Assembly (NCBI GenBank): GCA_963783855.1
Contig: CAWAPE010000005.1
Location: 1-64,000 of the forward strand
From: JAKAGZ01 sp963783855
GTDB taxonomy: Bacteria > Bacteroidota > Ignavibacteria > Ignavibacteriales > Ignavibacteriaceae
Direction of reading: 5' to 3'
Length of the DNA stretch: 64,000 nucleotides
Shown: positions 37,925-47,081 of the stretch, piece after piece
Position numbering within the stretch: the stretch's first letter is position 1
Layout of the letters: every line of letters starts with the position of its first letter
Notes under the pieces: model-generated
What the model saw: the letters and a program-made list of their open reading frames with translations, nothing else
The model's database searches: none
Told to the model about the DNA's origin: nothing
Made by a program: the position numbers and the translations under genes

Positions 37925-39052
37925 ATGGAAGGACAACCACTTGGAATTCTTGGTTATGATTATGTTGAATTTTATGTCGGCTCTGCAAAAATGTGGGCAT
38001 ACTGGCATGCAAAAGGGATGGGGTTGAAAATTACTGCTTACAGTGGACCGGAAACAGGTGTTAAGGATAGAGTATCTTACCTTTTAGAAGGTAAGAGTAT
38101 AAGGGTTGTAGTTACATCGGCAGTCAATCCAAAAGAATTTGATATTTCATCTTTTGTTCAAAGACACGGCGACGGTGTAAAAAAATGGGCGCTTAAAGTT
38201 AAGGATGTTAAACATGCTTATAATACTGCAATTGAAAACGGCGCTATACCAGTTAGCACGTATAAAAAATATTCAGATGAAAACGGGTATATTGAGGAAG
38301 CAGCGGTAAAAGTATATGATGATGCAGAAATAGTTTTTTCAAACAGAAAAAATTATAAAGGGGAATTTAAACCCGGGTTTACAAAGCCGATTCAAAATAT
38401 TAAAATTGAAGCATACGAAACCGGGCTGAAAAAGATTGATCATATCGTTGGAAATGTTCGAATAAATGAAATGGATTACTGGGTAAATTATTTGAATAAA
38501 ACTCTGAATTTTGAAACATTTCTTGAATTCGGGATGGGCGATATCTCAACGCAATATTCATCATTGCTTTCAAAAGTAGTTCGTTCCAAAGAGGCCGATA
38601 TTAAAAATCCAATTAACGAACCATACGATGGTTTGAAAAAGTCTCAAATTGAAGAATATATAGATGAATACCTGGGGTCAGGGATTCAGCATATTGCAAT
38701 TTCAACTGATAACATTATAGAGACAATTGCAAATATGAAAAAGAATGGGATTGAATTTTTAGAGCCACCTGATTCATATTACGATATGCTGCGTGAACAA
38801 AAAATACAAATTAAAGAAAGCATTGATGATTTACAGGAAAATGGAATTCTCTGTGATCACGCTGAAAATCAAGGATATTTGTTACAACTTTTTACAAAAC
38901 CTATTGGCGACAGGCCAACATTCTTCTATGAAATTATTCAAAGAAGAGATGGCGCACAGGGATTTGGACAGGGAAATTTCCAGGCACTTTTTGAATCTAT
39001 CGAGAAAGATCAGAAGAAAAGAGGAAATTTCGATAAAGATCCGGAAGAGTAA
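37925..39052 (+). CDS. hppD: 4-hydroxyphenylpyruvate dioxygenase
   Basis: Non-heme iron enzyme that converts 4-hydroxyphenylpyruvate to homogentisate. It is 375 aa with the two-domain vicinal-oxygen-chelate fold. The three iron ligands appear in KIDHIVGNV (His), GIQHIAIST (His) and FFYEIIQRRDGAQGFGQGN (Glu). The C-terminal helix gate (FGQGNFQALFESIEKDQ) is typical. GGAG lies ten bases before the ATG. It is the first catabolic gene after the Lrp regulator. A repeat-like element separates it from hmgA. Confidence 0.96.
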   Translation: MEGQPLGILGYDYVEFYVGSAKMWAYWHAKGMGLKITAYSGPETGVKDRVSYLLEGKSIRVVVTSAVNPKEFDISSFVQRHGDGVKKWALKVKDVKHAYNTAIENGAIPVSTYKKYSDENGYIEEAAVKVYDDAEIVFSNRKNYKGEFKPGFTKPIQNIKIEAYETGLKKIDHIVGNVRINEMDYWVNYLNKTLNFETFLEFGMGDISTQYSSLLSKVVRSKEADIKNPINEPYDGLKKSQIEEYIDEYLGSGIQHIAISTDNIIETIANMKKNGIEFLEPPDSYYDMLREQKIQIKESIDDLQENGILCDHAENQGYLLQLFTKPIGDRPTFFYEIIQRRDGAQGFGQGNFQALFESIEKDQKKRGNFDKDPEE

Positions 39053-39059
39053 ATTGCTT

Positions 39060-39165
39060 ATGTTATTTTGATCCCGATTTTATCGGGAGAGAAATCTTTT
39101 TAAAATATATAATTAGATTTCTCAGTCATCCGGCAGCTGCCGGACTCCTTCGAAATGACAATAAG
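39060..39165. repeat. Interspersed hairpin-rich element between hppD and hmgA
   Basis: Contains a hairpin CCCGAT/ATCGGG near 39073, the perfect 14-base palindrome CCGGCAGCTGCCGG, and an end reading GAAATGACAA. The motif AGAAATCT/AGATTTCT flanks the middle. The right edge resembles the ATGACAAT end of the element at 9875-9964. It is probably a dispersed non-coding repeat and may also weaken transcription between the two genes. Confidence 0.55.
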
Positions 39166-39209
39166 AATATTTAACACAAAAAAGTTTATTAATAATTTTG
39201 GAGCTTAAA

Positions 39210-40373
39210 ATGCCTTTTTACGTTCAACTTGGACAGGTTCCTCCCAAGAGGCACACAACATTTTATAAACCTGATGGTAAATCACTCTACAGGGAAGAAC
39301 TGTTTAGCACAAAGGGGTTTTCTGGGATTTATTCGAACAAGTATCACCTTTATATGCCTCCACAGGTTGAAAATATTGGTGAGGTTCATAAGGTAAAGGA
39401 TAATGAATGGCCGGATGCTCCGCTTAAATATTATCATTTTAAAACGGATGCTAAAAAAACTAAGGGAAATTTTATCAATGCTCGCAGTGAATATCTTAAA
39501 AACGAACATTGTGTAATTTCAACTGCTCATGTAACTGAAGACACAGATACATTTTACAGAAACAGTTATAAGCACGAGATTGTTTTTGTTCATCGCGGTA
39601 AAGGAAACTTTTTCTCAGAATATGGTGTGAATCCGTTTGAACAGTGGGATTATATAGTTGTGCCGAAGGGAACAACCTACCAGATGAAATTTGATGATTT
39701 CAAAGATGTAAAATTATTTATAATAGAATCTGATACACCGTTTGATATTCCACGACATTTCCGCAACGAATATGGCCAGTTAACCGAAGACGCTCCATAT
39801 TATGAAAGAGATTTTAAACCGCCTCATTTTACTGAGCCTATCGATAAACTTGGTAAATTTGAATTGCTCCTGAAAGTTTCAAACAGAACTTTTAAATATG
39901 AATTACCTCATCATCCTTTCGATGTAATAGGATGGGACGGGTATTTATATCCGTATACATTTAATTTAAAAGAATATGCTCCGAAGGTAGGACTGATACA
40001 TCTTCCGCCTCCGGTTCACCTGATGTTCACGACAGAGCATTTTGTTGTTTGTAATTTTGTACCCAGACTTTTTGATTTTCATCCGCAGTCAATTCCTGCC
40101 CCTTATTACCATTCAAATGTTGACAGCGACGAAGTGCTTTATTACGTTTATGGTGATTTTATGTCAAGAACAGGTGTCGAAGAAGGGTCAGTTACATTAC
40201 ATCCGATGGGAATTCCTCACGGGCCTCAGCCTGGTAAAACAGAAGCATCAATTGGCAAAAAAGAGACGGATGAGTATGCAGTAATGATCGACACATTTAC
40301 ACCATTAAAAGTCACAAAAAATGTAAAAGAAACAATGGTGGAAGATTACCACCAATCATGGTTGGAAAAATAA
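39210..40373 (+). CDS. hmgA: Homogentisate 1,2-dioxygenase
   Basis: Opens the homogentisate ring to maleylacetoacetate. About 387 aa from the ATG at 39210, which has GGAG seven bases upstream (an in-frame TTG four codons earlier is less likely). The cupin-type iron site is visible in CNFVPRLFDFHPQSIPAPYY, NVDSDEVLYYVYGDF and LHPMGIPHGPQPG. The N-terminus MPFYVQLGQVPPKRHTTF is typical of the bacterial short form. It follows hppD and is followed directly by an aminotransferase gene. Confidence 0.95.
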   Translation: MPFYVQLGQVPPKRHTTFYKPDGKSLYREELFSTKGFSGIYSNKYHLYMPPQVENIGEVHKVKDNEWPDAPLKYYHFKTDAKKTKGNFINARSEYLKNEHCVISTAHVTEDTDTFYRNSYKHEIVFVHRGKGNFFSEYGVNPFEQWDYIVVPKGTTYQMKFDDFKDVKLFIIESDTPFDIPRHFRNEYGQLTEDAPYYERDFKPPHFTEPIDKLGKFELLLKVSNRTFKYELPHHPFDVIGWDGYLYPYTFNLKEYAPKVGLIHLPPPVHLMFTTEHFVVCNFVPRLFDFHPQSIPAPYYHSNVDSDEVLYYVYGDFMSRTGVEEGSVTLHPMGIPHGPQPGKTEASIGKKETDEYAVMIDTFTPLKVTKNVKETMVEDYHQSWLEK

Positions 40374-40375
40374 AA

Positions 40376-41500
40376 ATGATAAAAATTCCTGAACATATTC
40401 AAAAGCTGAAACCTTACAAGGCGGGAAAACCTATTGACGAACTTGTTCGTGAAAAGGGGATAAGCAAGATTGTTAAACTGGCCTCAAATGAAAACCCGCT
40501 GGGGCCTTCACCGAAGGCTATGGAAGTTATTAAGGACAATCTTAGCGATTTACATCGTTACTCAAATCCATCTTCATTTAAACTTGTACACGCTATTGCG
40601 GAAAAAATAGGTAAACAGCCTGAACAAATTGTTACTGCAAGTGGATCTGATGCCATTATTCAATATCTGGTAACCGCATTCAGTGATGATAATGATGAAG
40701 TGCTGTCATCGGAAGGCACGTTTATTGGCTGGTATGTTAATGTAAATAAATATGGTAGGAAATCTATACTTGTGCCGCAGAAAAATTATCATTTTGATCT
40801 TGATGCTATTGCAGAGAAAATAAATCCAAAAACAAAAATTATTTACCTGGCAAATCCTAATAATCCTACCGGGACTATGTTCACTAAAAAAGAATTTGAG
40901 TCTTTTATGAATAAAGTTCCTAAAGATGTCCTTGTCGTACTTGATGAAGCATATACAGTTTATGCGGAAGATAACCCGGAATATCCAAATGGTCTGGACT
41001 ATGATCTGGAAAACCTGATTGTTCTTCGTACATTATCTAAAGCATATGGGCTGGCGGGAATAAGGATTGGATTTGCGGTTGCACAGGAATATCTCATCAA
41101 AGAAATGTATAAGGTTAAATTGCCTTTTGAACCAAACGCACTTGCTCAGGAAGCTGCAATTGCAGCGTTGCAGGATGATGAATTTCTTGAAAGGACAGTC
41201 AGCCAGAATAAGAAATCACTTGATGCATTAAAGAAAAAATTTGATGAACTTTTTATCGCTTATGTTCCTACAGCGGCAAATTTTTATATGCTTGTTTTCC
41301 CTACGGAAAAATTCGCAGCTGATTTTAATGAAGAATGCCTGAACATGGGATTGATTCTTCGCCACGTAAATACTTTCGGCATACCAAATGGTATCCGGAT
41401 TAATTCAGGAACCGACGAGGAAACAGAATTTGCTCTTAAAGTTATCGGAGAAGTTTACCCAATGCTTGCAGAAAAACATAAATTACATTTAGCAGAATAA
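40376..41500 (+). CDS. HisC-like aromatic/histidinol-phosphate aminotransferase
   Basis: PLP-dependent fold-type I aminotransferase, about 374 aa. Motifs: KLASNENPLGPSPKAM near the N-terminus, YLANPNNPTGTMF, VLDEAYTVY and the PLP lysine in RTLSKAYGLAGIRIG. By sequence it would be called HisC. Inside a homogentisate operon it more likely transaminates tyrosine to 4-hydroxyphenylpyruvate, supplying HppD; HisC-like enzymes with aromatic activity are known. No histidine biosynthesis gene is nearby. I start at the ATG at 40376, three bases after the hmgA stop. Confidence 0.9.
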   Translation: MIKIPEHIQKLKPYKAGKPIDELVREKGISKIVKLASNENPLGPSPKAMEVIKDNLSDLHRYSNPSSFKLVHAIAEKIGKQPEQIVTASGSDAIIQYLVTAFSDDNDEVLSSEGTFIGWYVNVNKYGRKSILVPQKNYHFDLDAIAEKINPKTKIIYLANPNNPTGTMFTKKEFESFMNKVPKDVLVVLDEAYTVYAEDNPEYPNGLDYDLENLIVLRTLSKAYGLAGIRIGFAVAQEYLIKEMYKVKLPFEPNALAQEAAIAALQDDEFLERTVSQNKKSLDALKKKFDELFIAYVPTAANFYMLVFPTEKFAADFNEECLNMGLILRHVNTFGIPNGIRINSGTDEETEFALKVIGEVYPMLAEKHKLHLAE

Positions 41501-41526
41501 TTATTTTTGAATAAACGGAGATATTA

Positions 41527-42543
41527 ATGAAGTTAGTTTCTTATTTAGATAATAAAGAAGAAAGATTGGGATTATTTAACGAAGAAAAGATTTACGATCT
41601 GGAAAAATCAGGGAAAGAATTAAACCTGATACTGCCATCAAAAATGAATCAGTTTCTTAATGATTTTGACAACCTCAGAGAAAAAGCTCAAAAAGTAGAT
41701 GAAGCAGTTAAATCAGGGAAAATTCAATCAGGAATTGAGAAAAATAATCTAAATTTATTGGCACCTGTTCCGCATCCAACATCCTGTCGTGATGGGTACG
41801 CATTCCGCCAGCACGTTGCCACTGCACGTAGAAATCGTGGTGTGGAAATGATTCCCGAGTTCGATCAATTCCCGATTTTTTATCTGACAAATCACAACGC
41901 TATATTTGGCGAAGGTGATATAGTTGTGGAGAAAGATCATCTTGAAAAACTGGACATAGAACTTGAAGCTGCAATTGTTATTGGTAAGAAAGGAAAAAAT
42001 ATTGATGTCAAAGATGCTGATAGTCACATAGCTGGCTATATGATAATGAATGACCTCTCTGCCAGGGTTTTACAAATGGAAGAAATGAAACTGAATCTGG
42101 GACCCGCAAAAGGAAAAGATTTTGCTACGGTAATTGGTCCATGGCTGGTTACAACAGATGAGCTTGAAAAATACAAAGTTGAAACAGAGGCAGGCAATAA
42201 ATATGATTTAAGAATGACAGCACACCATAATGGCAAGCAAATCTCAGATGGAAATATGAAGGATATGGACTGGACATTTGCTCAAATAATTGAACGTGCA
42301 TCCTATGGTGTTGAATTATTGCCGGGAGATGTAATTGGTTCCGGAACTGTGGGAACAGGATGTTATCTTGAATTAAATGGAACCTGGGCACTTGAAGCAA
42401 AGGCTCAGGGCAAAGAGTTTACTCCAACCTGGCTTAAAGACGGTGATACTGTTGAACTGGAAATTGCAGGACTTGGGAAACTCACAAATAAGATTGTGAA
42501 AGATGATAAAGATTACTCTATTCTAGCAAAAAAGAAAAAATAA
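41527..42543 (+). CDS. Fumarylacetoacetate hydrolase family protein
   Basis: A 338-aa FAH-fold hydrolase that would cleave fumarylacetoacetate to fumarate and acetoacetate. The metal and catalytic region shows RDGYAFRQHVATARRNRG, LDIELEAAIVIGKKGKNI, DLSARVLQMEEMKLNLGPAKG and GSGTVGTGCYLEL, with Glu/Glu/Asp metal ligands as in the family. It lies directly after the aminotransferase gene and 3 bp before the flavin reductase-like gene. Its placement makes the homogentisate role convincing, although the family also includes other C-C hydrolases and isomerases. Confidence 0.92.
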   Translation: MKLVSYLDNKEERLGLFNEEKIYDLEKSGKELNLILPSKMNQFLNDFDNLREKAQKVDEAVKSGKIQSGIEKNNLNLLAPVPHPTSCRDGYAFRQHVATARRNRGVEMIPEFDQFPIFYLTNHNAIFGEGDIVVEKDHLEKLDIELEAAIVIGKKGKNIDVKDADSHIAGYMIMNDLSARVLQMEEMKLNLGPAKGKDFATVIGPWLVTTDELEKYKVETEAGNKYDLRMTAHHNGKQISDGNMKDMDWTFAQIIERASYGVELLPGDVIGSGTVGTGCYLELNGTWALEAKAQGKEFTPTWLKDGDTVELEIAGLGKLTNKIVKDDKDYSILAKKKK

Positions 42544-42545
42544 AT

Positions 42546-43526
42546 ATGACAAGCTATAATCCTAAAGATTTACCCGTACCTAAATTACATCAGCTATTAT
42601 TGGGAGGAATCGGCCCAAGACCAATAGCGCTGGTTTCAACAATCTCAGATGATGGAGTTATGAATCTTAGCCCGTTTTCATTCTTTAATTGTTTTGGATC
42701 AAATCCTCCAATGGTTGCTTTTTCACCATCGAGGAGAGGAAGGGATGGTTCATTTAAAAATACATACCACAACCTGATGAACAACAAAGAATGTGTTGTG
42801 CAATCTGTTACATATTCTATGGTAAACCAGATAAACCTTGCATCAACAGAATACAAACCCGAGGTTGATGAGTTTGTTAAGAGCGGCTTTACTCCGATAG
42901 ATTCAGAATTAGTTACACCTAAAAGAGTAAAAGAGTCGCCTTTTCAGATGGAATGCGTGATGAAGGAAATGAGAAGTTTCGGCGAAGGAGGGGCAGCGCC
43001 AAATATTGCAATTTGCGAGGTACTTAAAATTCATATAGCAAACGATATTGTAAAAGACGGAGTAATTCATCCTGATGATATTGATCTTGTTGGCAGGATG
43101 TCTGGAAATTATTATTCACGGGCAAGCGGTGATGCAATATTTGAATTGAAACAGCCAAAGTTTGAAATAGGCCTTGGTTATGATCAGTTACCAGATTTTA
43201 TAAGACAGTCTCATATTTATTCAGCTAATAACCTTGGGGCATTTGCTACCTGTCAGGGAATTCCAACGGATACAGAAGTAGATAATTTTGTACAAGAAAT
43301 TCAGAATTCAGATGTTGATAATTTTGAACAGGGCGAGGCAGCATTTTTCAGATATCAAAGGCATTCAGAATATAAGAAAATGTTAAAGACAGCGTTACTT
43401 ATGAAAGTAGAAAAGAATCCGAGATTTAGAACTTATCTGGAATTAACCGCCAAAAGTGCATTGGAGAACCATGATTCTGATTTTGCCTGGAAGACAGCAT
43501 TGTTTGCAGGAAGAATTCAAAACTAA
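42546..43526 (+). CDS. Flavin reductase-like domain protein of the tyrosine operon
   Basis: A 326-aa protein. Residues about 15-200 form a flavin reductase-like FMN-binding split barrel (GGIGPRPIALVSTISDDG, NLSPFSFFNCFGSNPPMVAFSPS). The C-terminal 120 residues are an extra helical domain I do not recognise (YDQLPDFIRQSHIYSANNLG onward). No known step of homogentisate breakdown needs a flavoprotein, so its job is unclear. Its tight place between the FAH hydrolase and acetoacetyl-CoA synthetase genes suggests a function in the same pathway, possibly on a side product or substrate. Confidence 0.85.
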   Translation: MTSYNPKDLPVPKLHQLLLGGIGPRPIALVSTISDDGVMNLSPFSFFNCFGSNPPMVAFSPSRRGRDGSFKNTYHNLMNNKECVVQSVTYSMVNQINLASTEYKPEVDEFVKSGFTPIDSELVTPKRVKESPFQMECVMKEMRSFGEGGAAPNIAICEVLKIHIANDIVKDGVIHPDDIDLVGRMSGNYYSRASGDAIFELKQPKFEIGLGYDQLPDFIRQSHIYSANNLGAFATCQGIPTDTEVDNFVQEIQNSDVDNFEQGEAAFFRYQRHSEYKKMLKTALLMKVEKNPRFRTYLELTAKSALENHDSDFAWKTALFAGRIQN

Positions 43527-43538
43527 AATACGGGTAAA

Positions 43539-45506
43539 TTGAAAAAACCACTCTGGAAGCCGACAAAAAAACGAATAGAAAATTCCAATATGTTTGCCTT
43601 TTTCAGGTATATTGAAAAAAAAACAGGCAAACAAATAAAATCCTACGATGATGCATATAAATGGTCAGTCCATAATATCCGGGATTTCTGGAAATCAATG
43701 TGGGAATTATCCGGACTTATTTATTCAAAGCCTTACAATAAAATCCTTTCATCAGAAAAAATGCCTGGGGCTGAATGGTTCTTAGGTGCAAAACTTAATT
43801 TTGCAGAAAACCTCCTGCGTTTCCAGGATGATCATATTGCAATAATTAGTTCAAGAGAAAACAAGCCGAATGTTCAGCTTACTTATGCTGAGCTATATGA
43901 CAAAGTTGCTAAATGTGCTGAGGGTATGAAAAAGCTCGGCATTAGAAAAGGGGATCGTATTGCCGGATTTGTCCCTAATTATCCCGAATCCATAATTGCT
44001 ATGCTGGCTACAACCAGCCTCGGAGCAACCTGGTCTTCATGTTCACCTGACTTTGGTTTGCAGGGAGTACTTGACAGATTTGGACAAATTAAGCCCAAAA
44101 TACTCTTTGCCATTGAAGAATATTCCTACAATGGGAAAATAATTAATTGCAGGAATAAGATAGCACAGATAACTGATAAAATACCGGCAATTAGGTCTGT
44201 TGTACTAATAGAACGGTTTTACGATTTTAAGAAAAAAACAAGGCGAAAAATTAAATCAAGTAGCAACGTTAAAAACTTATATTTTAGCAAGTTACTTGAT
44301 AATACTTCAGCTAAAATTAATTTTAGGCAGCTGTCATTTAATCATCCTGTATATATAATGTATTCGTCCGGTACCACGGGTGTTCCTAAATGCATTATCC
44401 ATGGTGCAGGAGGTACATTGCTCCAGCATTACAAGGAGCACACTCTTCATACTGATCTTACCAGGGAAGATATTATAACTTATTATACAACTTGCGGCTG
44501 GATGATGTGGAACTGGCTGGTTAGTTCATTGCAGATTGGAGCAACAATATTTTTATATGATGGCAGCCCGGGATACCCTGATTTATCTACAATGTGGGAA
44601 AAGATTGAATCTGAAAAAATTACTGTTTTTGGCACCAGTCCAAAATTTTTAACAATGTGTGAAAAAAGAAAGATTATTCCTAAAAAGAGGGGCCTTTCTT
44701 CCCTTAAAACAATTTTATCGACTGGCTCACCATTATCATCTGATAATTTCAGCTGGGTTTATAAGAATGTTAAAAAAGACGTACTTCTTGCTTCAATTTC
44801 AGGAGGAACTGATATTATTTCCTGTTTTATGCTGGGAAACCCGACTTTACCTGTTTATTCAGAAGAAATACAATGTCGTGGTCTTGGGATGAAAGTTGAA
44901 TCTTATAATCCTAAAGGTAAACCTGAACTCGATAAAAAAGGGGAACTTGTTTGTACAAAGGCATTTCCTTCAATGCCAGTCAGTTTCTGGAATGATAAAA
45001 ATGGTACAAAATATAAATCTGCATACTTTGAAAGATATCCTGGTGTTTGGCATCACGGTGATTTTATTAAGATTACAAGAAATGGAGGAGTCACGGTTTA
45101 TGGCAGATCAGATGCAACATTGAACCCTGGTGGAGTAAGAATAGGCACTGCAGAAATTTATCGTATTGTTGAAGGAATGGATGAAATTATTGATAGCATG
45201 GTTATTGGGCAAAAGTTTCAAAATGATGTAAGGATAATTTTATTTGTTTTATTAAAAAAAAACTATATACTGGATAAGAACTTAACTAACAAAATAAAAA
45301 CTAAAATAAAAAACCTTGCAACTCCAAGACATGTTCCGGCAATTATTCTGAAGGTAAATGATATACCCAGAACAATAAGCGGGAAAAAAGTAGAACTTGC
45401 TGTTACAAGACTAATTCAGGGAGAAAAGATAGAAAATAAAGATGCGTTGGCAAATCCGGAAGTACTTGAAGAATTTGTAAAAATTATGCCACTTTTATCT
45501 AACTAA
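43539..45506 (+). CDS. aacS: Acetoacetyl-CoA synthetase
   Basis: Activates acetoacetate to acetoacetyl-CoA with ATP. It is 655 aa in the acetyl-CoA synthetase family. The AMP-binding P-loop is YSSGTTGVPKCIIHGAG, the A5-type motif is YTTCGWMMWNW, and the C-terminal lysine region is PRTISGKKVELAVTR. The family-typical N-terminus (KKPLWKPTKKRIENSNMFAF) begins at a TTG at 43539. Acetoacetate is a direct product of the FAH step, so this gene closes the pathway into central metabolism. It is the last gene of the tyrosine operon. Confidence 0.94.
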   Translation: MKKPLWKPTKKRIENSNMFAFFRYIEKKTGKQIKSYDDAYKWSVHNIRDFWKSMWELSGLIYSKPYNKILSSEKMPGAEWFLGAKLNFAENLLRFQDDHIAIISSRENKPNVQLTYAELYDKVAKCAEGMKKLGIRKGDRIAGFVPNYPESIIAMLATTSLGATWSSCSPDFGLQGVLDRFGQIKPKILFAIEEYSYNGKIINCRNKIAQITDKIPAIRSVVLIERFYDFKKKTRRKIKSSSNVKNLYFSKLLDNTSAKINFRQLSFNHPVYIMYSSGTTGVPKCIIHGAGGTLLQHYKEHTLHTDLTREDIITYYTTCGWMMWNWLVSSLQIGATIFLYDGSPGYPDLSTMWEKIESEKITVFGTSPKFLTMCEKRKIIPKKRGLSSLKTILSTGSPLSSDNFSWVYKNVKKDVLLASISGGTDIISCFMLGNPTLPVYSEEIQCRGLGMKVESYNPKGKPELDKKGELVCTKAFPSMPVSFWNDKNGTKYKSAYFERYPGVWHHGDFIKITRNGGVTVYGRSDATLNPGGVRIGTAEIYRIVEGMDEIIDSMVIGQKFQNDVRIILFVLLKKNYILDKNLTNKIKTKIKNLATPRHVPAIILKVNDIPRTISGKKVELAVTRLIQGEKIENKDALANPEVLEEFVKIMPLLSN

Positions 45507-45557
45507 TTCCTAAATTTAAACAAGCGATTTTTAGTAATTTATTAATGAGTATGTGAT

Positions 45558-45896
45558 ATGAGTATTAATAGGGAAATTAAAGGGGATGTTGTTGTTGAAA
45601 AAATTGATATTGTAAGAGCTACATATAAAGAAGCAGGTGCTCTAAAAGTTGAACTGGATAAAAGTTTTGAAAAAAAGATTTATAAAATTGTAATTGATCT
45701 TAGTAATTGTAAATATATGGATTCCACATTTCTTGGAGTTCTGGTTAAGTCATTGAAATTTATTGCTGATAAAGGGGGAGACATTAAACTTGCTGCCGCA
45801 CATTCCGATGCTGAGGTTCTTCTCGATCTTACAAGAATGAACAGGGTATTTAAATTATATAAAACCGTTGATGAAGCTATAGCGGATTTTAATTAA
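45558..45896 (+). CDS. STAS-domain anti-sigma factor antagonist
   Basis: A 112-aa SpoIIAA-like single STAS domain. The phosphorylatable serine lies in KYMDSTFLGVLVKSL (Ser56). Such proteins release sigma or other partners from an anti-sigma kinase in a partner-switching cascade. No kinase (RsbW-like) or phosphatase gene is in the window, so its partners are unknown. The next gene follows after 15 bp. Confidence 0.9.
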   Translation: MSINREIKGDVVVEKIDIVRATYKEAGALKVELDKSFEKKIYKIVIDLSNCKYMDSTFLGVLVKSLKFIADKGGDIKLAAAHSDAEVLLDLTRMNRVFKLYKTVDEAIADFN

Positions 45897-45911
45897 TCTT
45901 TCTGATATCTA

Positions 45912-46959
45912 ATGCGTTATTTGAACCCCATATTTTGTATTGTCCTTTTCATATCATCTTTCTTATCAACTAATACACCGGGTCAACAAAATCAGGCAGT
46001 AATTGAAGGGAGAGTACTCGAAAGAGCTACAGGTGCGCCTTTAGAAAATGTTAATGTTTACATTTCGGGCACAACCTGGGGAACAGCAACAGATAAAAAC
46101 GGGTACTTCAAAATTAAATCGCTCCCCACAGGAACTCACGAAGTAGTAGCCTCAATAATTGGTTACGAATCGCTTACAAAGGTACTGACAGTAAGGGACC
46201 AAAATACCTACACACTTGAATTCAAATTAAAAGAAACTCACTATGAGCTGGAGTCAGTGGAGGTTAAAGGTGCTACTCCCGATGAATGGAATTCTCAACT
46301 GGAAATATTTAAGAGAAGGTTTTTAGGAGAATCGTCCTTTGCATCAGAATGTGTAATTACAAATCCTGAGATCATTAATTTTGAATGGATAAATTCACAC
46401 ACCCTGCGGGCTGAAGTCCGGACAACCAATAATTATAATTAACAATGCTTTAGGATATAAAATCAGGTGCGAGCTGGTTAGCTTTCTTTGGGATACAAAA
46501 TCACAAAGGATAAGGTTTACCGTCCGTCCGTCTTTTGCTGAATTAAAGGATACAACAGGACTGCTAAAGGAAAAATGGATTAAAAACAGGCGCGAAGTTT
46601 ATTATGGATCTATGGACAATTTTTTAAAGGCTGCAGTTAACAATTCATTAACCGAAAATGGATTCCAGGTTTATCTGGATGATACCCCCTCAATTGAAAA
46701 GAAACATTTGCATCATGCTGACAATGACCTAATCAGGATTATTGGAAATGAATTTGTTATGTCATTTAGCGATTATCTGAAAATCGCTTTTGTCCTTAAT
46801 GATCCTGTACATCCTGAAGTTTCCTGGATAAAATTAGTTTATCCGCAGGTAACACTGGATAAATATGGTTATCCTATTCAACAATTGCCATTTGAAGTTT
46901 TTGGGTACTGGGCGGGGAAAGGATTTGCTGATATGCTTCCCAAATATTATTTACCCTAA
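45912..46959 (+). CDS. Secreted protein with carboxypeptidase-regulatory-like domain, frameshifted
   Basis: After one +1 correction near 46416-46421 this is a 348-aa exported protein. A signal peptide (1-24) precedes a carboxypeptidase-D regulatory-like beta domain (IEGRVLERATGAPLENVNVY, GTATDKNGYFKIKSLPTGTH, about 27-110). A second domain of unknown function follows, split by the shift: frame one ends HTLRAEVR, and the next frame continues GQPIIIINNALGYKIRCELV to the stop at 46959. The segment LGYKI followed by RREVYYGSMDNFLKA is typical of Bacteroidota-type cell-surface proteins. A terminator follows. Confidence 0.8.
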
Positions 46960-46998
46960 GATACTTTTAAAGTATTATAACAATTATTGCTATTTATG

Positions 46999-47027
46999 AA
47001 AAAGGCGGGCTAGGTCCCGCCTTTTTT
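46999..47027 (+). terminator. Bidirectional terminator between convergent genes
   Basis: Strong hairpin: AAAAAGGCGGG and CCCGCCTTTTTT around a CTAGGT loop, with runs of A and T on both flanks. It lies between the plus-strand carboxypeptidase-regulatory-like gene and the minus-strand FadL gene and should stop transcription from both sides. Confidence 0.92.
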
Positions 47028-47081
47028 CATTTTTAGATTATGATTAAGCTATTTACCGTGCAACGTTCTCAAGTCAACAGA

